Positions 1 through 10,373 of a stretch of DNA of 64,000 nucleotides are shown here, piece by piece (the stretch's first letter is position 1; every line of letters begins with the position of its first letter). Source of the stretch: Dichetophora obliterata (Eukaryota; Arthropoda; Insecta; Diptera; Sciomyzidae); NCBI GenBank assembly GCA_963920525.1, contig OY986436.1, forward strand, positions 86,690,289 through 86,754,288. Direction: 5' to 3'. The position numbers and the translations under genes are program-made. The notes under the pieces are model-generated. The model ran no database searches. It had not been told where the DNA came from and was given only the letters and a program-made list of their open reading frames with translations.

Positions 1-20
1 ATTTTGTTTGGTAGCTCGAA

Positions 21-77
21 GCCAATGCCAAAAGTCTCCTTCCGGACGAAGTCCATTATTTTATATGGTGCTTATAG
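21..77 (+). pseudogene. hAT-type transposase C-terminal scrap
   Basis: The plus strand reads about 18 codons ending in TAG and contains the motif SLLPDEVHYF. It closely matches SLLPNEVPYF encoded on the opposite strand just downstream (97-297). It is therefore a second, inverted piece of the same transposase family, cut off after the first few residues of the dimerisation region. Nothing upstream of position 1 can be seen, so more of the copy may lie outside the window. Family assignment rests on the neighbouring longer fragment. Confidence 0.5.
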
Positions 78-96
78 CAAAAACAGTGTATTGCAT

Positions 97-297
97 TCAG
101 CGATTACACTGAACAATTAAATGCATTTTTATATTATCAAAAATAAATTTTCTACGATTTTCAGCCAACAATGTTTTGTATTGTGAGAAAGACCGCTCGA
201 CATCGCAGGATGTAGTTGGGCACCATTTAAAATAAGGGACTTCGTTCGGAAGGAGACTTTCGGCGTATGGATCCATTGTCTGTGAGTTTTTAAACAA
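97..297 (-). pseudogene. hAT-like transposase C-terminal dimerisation fragment
   Basis: A 66-codon reading frame contains WCPTTSCDVERSFSQYK followed by LLAENRRKF and a short helix-like tail. This is the layout of the hAT C-terminal dimerisation block: P-T/S-S-x-x-x-E-R-x-F-S, a spacer, then N-R-R. The N-terminal DNA-binding and catalytic parts of a usual 500-650 residue hAT transposase are absent, so this is a fragment. A partial inverted copy sits at 21-77, so the two form a head-to-head pair. AT-rich intergenic sequence follows. Confidence 0.6.
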
Positions 298-1046
298 AAT
301 ATTTTTTAAACATATATAATATAATATCTCTTTATAAATATATATAATATCAAAGAAATTACAATGTTGCCAGATGTGAAGGAAGTATCAAAATTTGCCC
401 GATTACAAGCTAAAATCTGTTCGAAAAGTTAAAAATATGTAAAAATATGCACAAATAAGCACAATCGTTATAAATATGCAAAATTATTAACAAAACGTCC
501 AAATATGCAAAAGCATATATTATATGCATTTGCATATAATTGTCTTCCCTGCTTATCATATACCCATGATTTCGCTGTATACATATTCATTCATACTCAT
601 AAAAATAGTTATCATATCCATAAGTACTTGACTCATTTTCATAGAATAGATTTAAATCATACTCATTGGCTTCTGCGGTACAATGCTGGCATAATGAACA
701 ACGTTGTTTGAGGGTACACCCAGTCGGAAATTTAGTAGAATGAAAGATAAGTAGATATAAGAGTTATTCGAACAGAAAACTTTTTACCGATTACAAACGC
801 TTGACATGTTTTTTACTTAATTGGCATCTATCTCAGTAGATAAAAAACTCACATTGTGTCACTTAATGAAAACTTGATTTTTTCCATAAGCAATACTAAA
901 AAATTGTATATGCATATTAAAGTTTTACCTAAATGACCTTGTTATTTATTATGTTGATATCAAACATTTAGAATTTGCATTTAAATCATATAAAATCAAC
1001 ATAATAGTATATTTTTAAATCATCAACACTATTTTGAAAAGTTATA
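298..1046. other. AT-rich spacer without recognisable gene
   Basis: Low-complexity AT-rich DNA between the hAT scraps and the Harbinger element. It contains short tandem-like AAATATGCA motifs near 430-535. No coding similarity was recognised on either strand. Confidence 0.5.
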
Positions 1047-1049
1047 TAA

Positions 1050-1087
1050 GGCCTTTTCCACATGGAGAAATTGAAAAGCAATGCAAC
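1050..1087 (+). repeat. Left terminal inverted repeat of Harbinger-1
   Basis: 38 bp identical to the reverse complement of 7836-7873, preceded by TAA at 1047-1049. Sequence identity stops abruptly after position 1087. The ends are expected to be bound by the Myb/MADF-type partner and the transposase. Confidence 0.9.
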
Positions 1088-1730
1088 TGCAACAAATGTT
1101 GCTAACCCATGTTAGCATACCTAAACCTTCACATGAAGAAACTTTTTCGAAACTAGTTGGCAACACATTTTCGATAAGTTTTATGCAACGCAGCATGCTG
1201 CAATTTATGTCAGCGACTTGTGTTTTGTTTTAGCGCGCTATTTAGCAATTGTGGATATTTTTCAGGTAAGAAGATTATTAATAAGTTTATAAAAATTGTC
1301 TTTTATGTTTTTTTATATTGCATACAGAAAGCAGCATATAATAAAAATGTGCGAGCAGCTGACGAATATAAAGCTGGTCCAGGAAGTGGAAAAGTATCCT
1401 TGCCTGTATGACTATAAGCTGCCGGAATATTCCAGGAAAGATATTACTGAGAAGGCTTGGACTGAAGTTGGAAAAGCAGTAAATTTAACAGGTATTTAAA
1501 ACTCAGAACATCTTAGAATATTAATATTTCCCATGATGAACTAGTGTGCCAGACAATAAGGAAGGCGACAATAATTGTGGCCCAAAAATTCACAGTGATT
1601 ATTTTTGCGTAGGACGCCAGCATGAATTTGCAATCGCTATTCTATGATTTAATTCCAATAAATCTATCGTGCACTGCAGCCTGTTAATGTGTGTTACCCT
1701 TTTTGCGCTGTGTCTAAATGGCTTAATTGA

Positions 1731-1999
1731 CAAAGTCAGCCAGAGCAAATGTCCAAACACATGGTAGTGTTTCGTGCTAAACTGGAAGAGTTTGCCATTA
1801 AGCACAAGCAGGACATTCGCAAAAATTGTCAATTCCACAAGCAGTTTAAATAAATGTACGCTACCATCGGTGTGGATCCATTGGCTACTGGAAAAGGCTT
1901 TTGGAGTGTACTGGGTATAGGAGATTTCTGGAAATTCAGTTTTCTGCTATGAGTGTTCAAGTAGAACAAGTTTGCCTGGCAGCAAACCACAAAACAGGT
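1731..1999 (+). pseudogene. Snf8: Fragment of host ESCRT-II subunit Snf8/Vps22
   Basis: The frame from 1743 reads EQMSKHMVVFRAKLEEFA, then KHKQDIRKN, a stop TAA at 1851-1853, then ATIGVDPLATGKGFWSVLG. After a one-frame shift near 1930 it continues SVQVEQVCLAANHKTG. The order and residues are those of the N-terminal half of Snf8/Vps22 (EAP30; larsen in Drosophila), an ESCRT-II winged-helix protein of endosomal sorting. The spacing from coiled-coil region to ATIGVDPLA to GKGFWS to VCLA..HKTG matches the family. About 85 of ~250 residues are present; the N-terminus and the rest of the winged helices are missing. It lies inside Harbinger-1, between the partner gene's first exon and the transposase, on the plus strand. 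It is non-functional. Whether it came as a retrocopy or by gene capture is not known. Confidence 0.82.
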
Positions 2000-2710
2000 G
2001 TGTGAGGAATCAATTCAAATTCATGCATTGATTAATGACTATTTGTACGAATTAAGACTTGTAGAGCAGAAAAGTCAGCAGCCATTTAATACATACTATT
2101 ATAAAAAAATTCAACTTTTGAGAAGTTAGCATGTTTGTGGCTGCCGGTAAGAACCTCTGAACGGATTTATGTGAAATTTCACTATTCGAATCAGAATAGA
2201 TCATAGATGGTTCATGTATACTCAAAATTTTTATGTATACAATAGCGAACAAGTTATTGACTGAGAAACTGTCTAAAATCTCAATTTTTGGTAAAATTCG
2301 GCACATTTTCCCATTTCCTGCCTAAACAGTAAAATATATCTGAAAATGATTTATGAACATATGAAAGACCTGCCCGATTCCAACAAAAAAGTCTAGGACC
2401 AAATGCTTCTACGATCAATGGTTTTGTCGTTAAATTGACTTTTTAAAAAAAATTAAATCATTCATCATTCAATCAATCTTGCAAGCAGATCGTCTGTTGA
2501 TTAACTTTAATGCTGTTACTGCTTGGGCTTCGTTTTGTTGCGTGTTTCTGTGAACTACAACAACGTTTGTGGGATGAAAAAAAAACAACGTGTGTAGTTT
2601 TTATTACATTAACTTAACAAACTACGAAATAAAGCATTTATTGAGCAAAATAATAAGTGACACATTTTCATTGTAATATTTTGTTTGTTAAATAGAAATT
2701 TAAGACTTAT

Positions 2711-2860
2711 TGGCCCATAATCATAGTCAAAATAAAAGTCGACTCTAAATTAAGTCGACAACATATGTTGCTTTTTGACAACATATTGTATTAAAAATCT
2801 GTCAAAAGTGCTTATACTAAATTTAGAGTCGACTTTTATTTTGACTATGGTTATGGGCCA
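2711..2860. mobile_element. 150-bp hairpin MITE (GGCCCATAA family)
   Basis: About 40 bp at each end are near-perfect inverted copies, GGCCCATAATCATAGTCAAA and its complement with one change, so the whole unit can fold into one hairpin. ATT flanks both ends. It sits in the Harbinger-1 partner-gene intron and has no coding capacity. The element at 49261-49871 starts with a related TIR and has the same ATT flank. Confidence 0.75.
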
Positions 2861-3282
2861 TTGACAATTCAAAAATTTTAAATAGTTTTTGCAATTCATT
2901 AGTGTGGTTTAATGATTTCACGTTGTTTGAATGTAATTCTTTTAAAATAAAATTAGTATTTAAATATGTTCTAAAATACGTTTGTTGAAGCATCATTGAG
3001 TGTTGTTTTAGCTTTATGATTGTTTGTACAAATATTTCATAAAACCAACCTCAGTATATATACAAATACTAATAACAAATCATGCCGAGTACTTTAGTAT
3101 TATATGTTTTTATTTTTTTTTCCATATGATGGAAAATTAAAAAGGTCTTGCCTTAGCCAATTCAAGTTTATTAAAATCACCACAAATTCTCACAATGCAC
3201 CTAATATATTATTAATATTACCTTTTTTTAATTTTTTTATTTGCAAGACCAAGCAAATACAGATTCAAAAATCATTTTTTCA

Positions 3283-3860
3283 TACACTGAGGGAAATATG
3301 TGTTTAAATTAAATGAAACTGTGTTCATATTAAACGAATTTGTTTTTGATATAGAGCTTGAAACAATTTCATTTAAGTTAAGCACAAATGTTTTTAAAGT
3401 TTAATTTAAAACATAAGTTTTTGTTTTTAAAGCAATGTTTTTAAATATACTGTCATTGTAAAATTTTTAAGTTTAAACACATTTATTAAAAGGAAAAATT
3501 TAATGCAAAAACTTAAATATTTAAAACAAATATTTTCAAACATAATTCAGAAAACTTGTAATTAAATTTAAAAGGAATAAATTAAACCGCCATTTTTTTC
3601 GATGCCATTTTTTCAACTTTTTCGAGTTTTCGGAGTCAGATTCGAGATCAGCGACCCCTGGGACCCCCCGAATAAGAAATTTTTTGACTTCATTTGATGA
3701 AGTTTGCGTTTCATTGCGGCTTGAAGTATTTTCAATATCAAAATAATTAATTAGTTCGTATCTCATCTTATATTCAATATTTGTAAGACTAATTCATAAA
3801 TATTTTCAAACATTCAAATGTAAAATCGGGATCAATGTAAAATCGGGGAAAAATTCCAGC
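3283..3860 (+). repeat. Dispersed repeat beginning CACTGAGGGA, copy 1
   Basis: From CACTGAGGGA through ATGAAACTGTGTTCATATTA and GAATTTGTTTTTGA to TAAATATACT, this segment matches 51892-52235 in the same orientation with scattered differences. It ends near TGTAAAATCGGG. This copy is interrupted around 3590-3775 by a GC-richer stretch containing GATCAGCGACCCC, which resembles part of the foldback satellite at 10.4-12.7 kb. Non-coding. A short non-autonomous transposon is likely, but no convincing inverted ends were seen. Confidence 0.55.
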
Positions 3861-4275
3861 TGTGCTTGAAAAATATGTGAATAAATGTTTTCAAATAACT
3901 AAAGTAAAAATAATAAGTTCATATTTTCCGAAAATTTATTTTCATTTATTAAACATAACATTAAATTACTTTTAATTTTAATTATCATAAAAATAAACAA
4001 GAACAAATTCATCACATTGAATACAAAACAAAAAATTATGATAGAATAGAAATGTGTTTTTAAAAAGTTTTATTTAGATGACAAATAAATAAAATACAAA
4101 TAAAAATATAATTACAAAAATTATAAAGTTTAGTAATTTAATTATACCTGCTCAGTTGTTAGCACATCCCTTGAGGGACTATTTGGATATTAATTTCTTT
4201 GGAATATTAGTAACGTATTATTACTATTTGGACATTGTAATATACTTATAATTGTTAATTAATTTTGAGCAGCTT

Positions 4276-7200
4276 TTAAACACAATAGCTCCATTGCCAT
4301 GGAAGAGAAACTCGTGGATTTAAAAAATAGTTTGCCAAATAGTCTCTCAAGGAATGGGCTGACGACTGTGCAGATATAATCAAATTTTCTTGAGGTGAAA
4401 CTATTATTGCGCCAGCATTTGTACTCTCTGGAAGTTCTCTTGGTGTATACGGTCTACCTTCTCTTTTTCGGACGTAATTATGCAATATGCATACCGCTTT
4501 TACAATGTTGTCGACCTTTTCTGGGTCTTGAACGCGTATTGGCGAGTTCAGAATTTGAAATTTTTCTGCCATCATTCCAAATGCACACTCAATAGTCTTC
4601 CTACCTCGACTTAACCGATAGTTAAAGACTCTTTTCGCATTTGTGAGGGTTCTTCGAGGGAAGGGCCTCATAAGATACGTCTTGAGAGGGAAAGCTTCGT
4701 CACCAACGAAATAATATGGAAATTTATTATTGCTCTCATCAAGCGGTAACTTCGTTGGCATTGGTATCGAAATCCCATGGGTTTCGACATAGTGCCTCAG
4801 CAACGAAGCACCGAATACACCACCATCGCTATTCCTTCCCGGAAAGCCAGTTTCTATTGAAATGAATATTCCATCCGCATCGCAGCAACCCATTAGGATG
4901 ACGGAATGGAAAGACTTATAATTGAAATTGCTAGAGCCAGCATTTGGGAATTTTTCAATTCGTATATGCTTCCCGTCTATAGCTCCAATACAATTTGGAA
5001 TATTCCACAAAGAATAGAATCTTTCGGCTATCGATTTCCATTTTTCCGCATTTGGAATAGGCATATACTCGTCTTTTAATATGTCCCATATAATTTTTGT
5101 TGTTTCTGTTACAACATCCGCTACAGTGCTCACTCCTCTTGCAAAATACAAGGACAGTGCGACGAAAGTAGATCCACTTCCTAAAAACCTGTGCAAAAAT
5201 ATTCAATATTAATAATGAAATTAATTAAAATTAGTAAACTAAAAATTAAATAAATATTTAATGAAGTTATTTTCTTTTTAGAATCTTTGGCCAAGGAAAA
5301 ATGGCGGAATGTACGAACAGTGTTCACAAGGTACTTGAAACCAGCTCCAAGTGGATCTGCCAAAACTAAAAAACCTACTATCTCGCTGAGGTTATGCAAT
5401 TTGCAATTCCTTTCATAACGGCAAAAGGTTCTACGGCATCTTCTGGCAATTTAGCAAATTTCTCAACTCAATCCCAAATACAAGCATCTCCTGGTAATGC
5501 AGTAAGTGCAGATGAATCTGAAAAACAAATAATTCCCGAAGTCGAAGATTTCCTGCTTCAACCTGAATTCCTAACAACAGAAACATTTGAAATAGAGTCG
5601 ACCCAACAACAGACACCGTTACCATCTCCTAAGGCAACTCCTCCCATGCGAAAACGAAAAACCAGATCGACACTGTCAGAAGTTGATAACAGCTTCATGG
5701 AGTTCTTCAAAGCAAAAAAAGAAAATCTAAAAAAAGCTTCAACAGAAAAAAAACCAATGGAAATGTTTCTCTTAAGTTTGTTGCCTGAAATTGAGGCAAT
5801 GAATGAACATCAAAAAATTCTTTTCAAACGCAGGATGTTGGTTCTGATAGATGATATTGTTCGTCCAGGTGTAATACCAGTGCCACCACCTTCATACACA
5901 GTAACAACACAGAACGCTACCAATATGTATGCTGATTCTACAAAAAATAGTGCATACACAGAAAAAACCGACTACTACGATTTTCCTGAGGAGACGATAA
6001 TTGACGATGTTGCAGCCTATCAAGTCTATGAAGAGTCTGACGATTGCCAGTTTATTCCTGAATAGAATCTACATACCATCACATAAAACCAAAAAGTTGT
6101 AACAATTTAATATTTTTTAGAGATGCCAAAAACGTTACATAGTAATGAACATCTTTCATTTGAAAGTCTTATACATTTTGAATTCCCTTTTTAAGGTACA
6201 TTTTGTTTAATTTTTTTAGTCAAAACTTTTTGGATTTAAGGTGACGATATGTAGATTCTGTTCTGAAATAAGCCAAAACTATTTATTTATTAATTTAGTT
6301 AAAACATTTTCTATAAACTATCAGAACGATTCTGAATAATTTTCCCCGGGGAATCGGAAAAGGGAGTTTTAATTTTTAAGATGAAGTTCAAGAACATTTT
6401 GGAAATTTTTAATGCAAAGTTGTTCGTTAACTGTCAATATTCATGAGTATTATAAAAAAAGGGACTCTTTATCTGCTATCTTAAAAAGGAAAACTCCCTT
6501 TTCCAATTCCCCGGGAAAAATTATTCAGAATCGTGCTGTTCGTAATTTAATAATGTGTGATACACATTTCAAATGAATGTAGTATATTAAGTTCAATTAG
6601 AACTGAAACGAATCTATAAAATTATTCAGAATCGTGCTGTATGTGATTTTATAATGTAATACATATTTCAAAATTATTTATAAGAATTTTAATTAGAACT
6701 AAAATGAATCAATGTGAATACAATTTAGTTGAAAACAATAAAATCGTTTCATATCATAAATTTTGATTTTTGGATACATATTTTAATCTATAGTTTTGCT
6801 GACTTTTCTTTCCTTTCATCAGCCATACAATGCAAATGTTCGTTAAAACTGTAAATTCTTACAAGTGATATGTCACTGTTAAAAAAAGATTTTGAGACGA
6901 ATCACAATGGGTTTTGAAGGCAATAAATGTTAATTTTAGATGCTTCATCAATTCATTTCGAAAAATTCGTTCCCTCGCTTAAATATGCCCTAACGTATAA
7001 CTAAAAACAGCATTCTTTGCACTTTTTAGTTAACAATATCTCAATAACCAGACGAGATAGGCCAAATCTGAAATTGAATTCGGATTAAGACAACGTGGCT
7101 ACACAACAAAGTTCTAAATTTTATTTGTCCTTACTGTTTCTAGTACATTAATAACACATTTTTAAACTGAACGCAGACTTTTTGTTTGCTATATTTACCT

Positions 7201-7689
7201 ATTGTTCCCGTTATCTCATAAATGAAGAGAAAAATCTAGATTTTGCTTTTTAAACTTAAGAATGTTAAGAAGAAACACATGTATAAAGCATTTAGATGAA
7301 TTCTATATTTACATTCTGTTTTTATTCACTTAAACAAATTAATCAGGTGAAAGCAGACTTTATGGGCTATGTGTATATCACAGCGCTTACCGTAGGGTTA
7401 TTAAAAGCCTTTCTTCTGCACTGACGCACTCCCGCATGTTTGTATTCCTTTTTGTAATGAAAGGAGAAACAGTTTTTAATAAATTTAAATATGTCTCCTT
7501 TGACATTCTGTAGAATGCTAAAAATTTAGCATCACTTTGTTGGAGCTCTTTTGCTGCGACGAACAATCTGCAGTTTGCATTTTTCCGAATATACGGATGA
7601 ACCCAAATTCTTTTTTGGCGTTGGATTCTTCGTGCATAGAAATATGAAATAATTTCGTCTTCACTTGAATCACTACTACTAGAACTCAT
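4276..7689 (-). CDS. Harbinger-1 DDE transposase (spliced)
   Basis: Two exons join as complement(7391-7689) and complement(4276-5188) with donor CG|GTAAGC and acceptor GCACAG|G. The 1,212-nt CDS encodes 403 residues and keeps the frame across ITLR-FLGSGSTFVALS. It is the HARBI1-type nuclease (DDE_Tnp_4 fold). Exon 1 supplies an acidic Ser-rich start and the conserved WVHPYIRKNANCRLFVAA block. Exon 2 supplies GAIDGKHI (first Asp), GDEAFPLKTYLMRPFP (second Asp) and TIECAFGMM (Glu). No stop or frameshift interrupts either exon, so this may encode active protein. It is expected to cut at the element's ends with help from the MADF partner. Its 2.2-kb intron contains the partner gene's exon 2 on the opposite strand. 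Confidence 0.88.
6323..6538. mobile_element. Hairpin MITE with CCCCGGGG-containing arms
   Basis: Left arm 6323-6370 (CGATTCTGAATAATTTTCCC then CGGGGAATCGGAAAAGGGAG) is the inverted copy of 6488-6536. The arms are about 48 bp around a ~115-bp loop. It lies inside Harbinger-1, downstream of the partner ORF and in the transposase intron. No coding capacity. Confidence 0.7.
6520..6710 (+). repeat. Imperfect ~98-bp tandem duplication next to MITE
   Basis: AATTATTCAGAATCGTGCTG followed by GTAATTTAATAATGTG... GAACTGAAACGAATC (6520-6617) recurs at 6618-6710 with about 20% differences. The first copy overlaps the right arm of the hairpin MITE, so part of the MITE end was duplicated together with its flank. 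Confidence 0.6.
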
Positions 7690-7835
7690 TTTGTTTATTT
7701 TTTATTTAATTTGTTTAAATTTGTCTGCTCGAATAAATGTTGCGTTGCTCTACGTGACAAGCTCATCTGAAAGTATACGTTGCAGTAATGTTTGCAATTG
7801 CAGAGGTTTGAAACTTTTTAAGCTGTTGCGTTGAT

Positions 7836-7873
7836 GTTGCATTGCTTTTCAATTTCTCCATGTGGAAAAGGCC
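7836..7873 (-). repeat. Right terminal inverted repeat of Harbinger-1
   Basis: Exact 38-bp inverted match to 1050-1087, followed directly by the duplicated TAA at 7874-7876. This defines the right boundary of the element. Confidence 0.9.
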
Positions 7874-7876
7874 TAA

Positions 7877-8189
7877 GAGTTGTTCGATGAGAAGCGTTTT
7901 CCTCTCCGGTGGGAAATTTTTGATTATTTTTCTTGCTGTCCTTTTATTTTAAAAGGACACTTCTTAACTTTTTAACTTAACTTAGTTTTGACTAGTGCCT
8001 GTATATATTAAACGGCTACCGACAGGTGAAAAAATAAGTATTGCCTTTTATTTTTCTAGACTGACTATCAAGATTTATTAAACAGTTTCTTGTATACATT
8101 TTAAGTTGAGTTTTTAATACCGTATTTAGTATACATATTTAGAGTGTACATAAGTGGTGAAATTTAACGCAAATGAGGTTAATTTAATG
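7877..8189. other. Flank of Harbinger-1, no gene seen
   Basis: AT-rich sequence immediately right of the element. No coding similarity or repeat structure was recognised. Confidence 0.5.
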
Positions 8190-8324
8190 AGCCTTAGTAA
8201 TAAACATTTTAAAGGCGACTCTAAATTTAGTGTGAGCTCTTCTGACATTATTTCTATAGATTTTGTTGTCAAAGAGCTTACACTTAATTTAGAGTCGACT
8301 TTAAAATGATTATTGCTAATGCCA
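8190..8324. mobile_element. 135-bp hairpin MITE sharing GTCGACTCTAAATT core
   Basis: Left arm 8190-8240 and right arm 8273-8324 are inverted copies (GCCTTAGTAATAAACATTTT against GGCATTAGCAATAATCATTT, then AAGTCGACTCTAAATT). The internal GTCGACTCTAAATT is also inside the MITE at 2711-2860, so the two share sequence although their outer ends differ. Confidence 0.65.
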
Positions 8325-9635
8325 AATAACTTTAAGGCATTGCATAGCAAAATTTAGAAACTTGAAGTTTACAGTAAAAATTATAATTGAATTCAAATAT
8401 TGTTTTAAATTAAATTTAATGAACGTTCGTTGACCGAACAAGAGCTATTTCAACAATATTATTTTTCCAGTTTCCATCCAGTCGGGTTCTTGCGTTGTCA
8501 AGCAAGCAGCACGCCAAATTTTTATATCTCCTTAGTACAGAGTCTACAATGAAATACCAAACAATTATCAAGTTTTTCTAATTCTTTATGAAAAAGCCAT
8601 GAAGTATTTATTTAAATAGTAGTAACCATGAAATGTACATTGACAGCATTTTAATTTCCTTTTGGGTAGCTTTATGGTTACTTTTTTGGTGATAATGGCA
8701 CAAATACATAAAACATCGGGCATAAAATATCGGACATTGGCCCAAATACGTTTAACAAAAATAAGAAAAAAATATTTACGCGTGGGCTGTAAACTGCACT
8801 TATGCCGATATTTGTAATACAATAAAAAAAGGGCGCTTTGAAAATGTATTTCACCTTTAGAAATTGAATGCGCCCTTGACATGGTATTTAAGGTTTGACA
8901 TAAGCTCAATCGGGAAATGGCGCAAAATATACTGGCAAAAATTTCTGGCACAAATTGGCATAAAATACACAATTTTCTCATATTTCTGATAAGATATATA
9001 TTAATTTCTTATTGAAATTCACTTTTCACCAATCATTTTTATATAAATAACAATATTTCTTTTGAAAATTTGTTATAATTCGAATACACTTACCTGTGAA
9101 ATGAAATCAGCTTATTGTGAAGATACTGCTGACTTTCACAATTTTTCACAATACAGCACATTTTGAATGTTTTCTTTTTTATTTGAAGACTTTAAATCAA
9201 TAGTTTAGAGCGATGACAATCACTTTAAATACAAATTTCTTTATTTAATTTGCAGTGATTTGCAAATAATTTGCAGTTTAATTACGATGTGTCAAAAAAT
9301 ACTTGCTCAAAATCAGAGATGTACTTTCTCACACAGACACTGTGTGTGAGCTAAACACAGCTTCCTTATCTCTTTATTCTATGAAATTGAGCATAAATAT
9401 TAAAATTTAAGAGTGGATAGGATATGAGCATGGTAAAAGAATACAGGTATATGCACCAGATGAGAGCATACTGCCGGAATTGTCAAACCGAAGCAAACTT
9501 TTTCTTTATTTTCTTTTGTTTCCATTCGCCACACAGCTAAATTTGACAGACAAAGCAGTATCGAAAGAGCGCACATTCAGCGCTGCATATACCTCTATCC
9601 TTCTACCATGGATATGAGTAGCATCATAGTAGAAC
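8325..9635. other. AT-rich region, no gene recognised
   Basis: Contains an open 131-codon minus-strand frame (8586-8981) with no family features, and a small GGGCGC/GCGCCC hairpin near 8831-8876. Nothing else was supported. Confidence 0.45.
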
Positions 9636-10255
9636 TAGACAAGGTAGTATTAGGGCTGAATTTGTTCTCTTATGGCTATGTTATGGTGGTGGTCATATGA
9701 TTCCCGGTCACGTCGTTATTTACGCTCTTTCTTTGTTTGATGAGCTAGTGACCAATGTATGTTATGCTCACGGTCATATGATCCCAGAAAACTAGTAAAC
9801 TTTTTGATACTTTTAGTACGTTATCAATCGATAAGTGTTGCTATTAAGCAGTTTTTATTACTGCTTTCCTACATTTTGTACCAAAAGTGTACCCTTTTTA
9901 TACTAAAACACAAATGTTGTGAATAATTTCACAACGCAACACTACTTTAATCCCGTGATTTGGTATGGACATCCGAATCATTTGGTGACCATGGTGGTCA
10001 AAATTTGTTCCCTCGCTCACTCTCTCAAATTTCCCATTTACATTGAAACAACAACAATTCATGGCCGTGACGTGCCCGTGACCGCCACCAAAACATGCTG
10101 ATTAGTGACCATAACTGTCAAACTCAGCCATTTTGGTATTTTTACCAATTTTTGCTTTCATTTGCATTCTCAATGGTTGAAGATCTTGTATTAAATGTCG
10201 ACTTCGTTTTGACAGTTTCGGTCACCGGCTCTCCGCCCTAAAACTATCTTGTCTA
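9636..10255. mobile_element. 620-bp TIR element (TAGACAAGGTAG ends)
   Basis: The left end reads TAGACAAGGTAGTATTAGGG and the right end is the inverted form with two changes. Internal blocks such as GGTCATATGATTCCCGGTCAC are repeated in inverted orientation, giving a palindromic body. The ends resemble the inner TIR of the hAT-type MITE at 47322-47628 (GACAAGGTAG). A TA flank is possible, but no longer duplication is clear. Non-coding. Confidence 0.55.
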
Positions 10256-10373
10256 ATTTTGCCATGATTAGCATGTGTTGAGGGTTGAATATTTACTTAT
10301 ACTTAGTTTTTGTGAGTATGCTCTGAATGCTAAAAAAGCTAAAAAGTTCTCTGTTACATACTGTTTTGAGTGT

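Larger units (their letters stand above)
1347..6065 (+). pseudogene. Harbinger-1 MADF-BESS DNA-binding partner, frameshifted
   Basis: Two exons are inferred: 1347-1491 (ATG MCEQLTNIKLVQEVEKYP, donor G|GTATTT) and 5282-6065 (acceptor TTTTTAG). The junction restores the frame and gives a MADF domain: an N-terminal LVQEVEKYPCLYD block, the W of AWTEVGKAV, then ESLAKEKWRNVRTVF after the splice. In exon 2 the frame moves by one base near 5365-5376, in an A-rich run between GSAKTKK and YYLAEVMQF. An in-frame stop at 5367-5369 in the downstream frame confirms the break. The rest (223 codons from 5394) is acidic and Pro/Ser-rich and carries a BESS-type motif, MFLLSLLPEIEAMNEHQKI, which mediates protein contacts. 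Partners of this kind bring the Harbinger transposase to the TIRs and the nucleus. The 3.8-kb intron contains the transposase's second exon in antisense. Confidence 0.8.
1050..7873. mobile_element. Complete two-gene PIF/Harbinger DNA transposon (Harbinger-1)
   Basis: The element is 6,824 bp long with both ends visible. It starts GGCCTTTTCCACATGGAG and ends with the exact reverse complement; the inverted repeats match for 38 bp. Both ends are flanked by TAA (1047-1049 and 7874-7876), the TWA-type 3-bp duplication typical of PIF/Harbinger. It carries a spliced DDE transposase on the minus strand and a MADF-BESS protein gene on the plus strand, the usual two-protein design of the superfamily. 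At twice the common Harbinger length it also holds a host-gene fragment (1731-1999) and several hairpin MITEs. Perfect TIRs and TSD suggest relatively recent insertion. The partner gene is frameshifted, so this copy may depend on partner protein made elsewhere. Confidence 0.92.

Noticed and set aside
5394..6065. Treating the 223-codon BESS frame as a complete independent gene starting at 5394
   Set aside because: The MADF half lies upstream in another frame and the residues YYLAEV just before the ATG continue the domain, so the ATG is internal to a frameshifted gene.
8586..8981. 131-codon minus-strand frame
   Set aside because: No recognisable family, no start context, and it is bordered by AT-rich repeats; an open frame of this length can occur by chance here.
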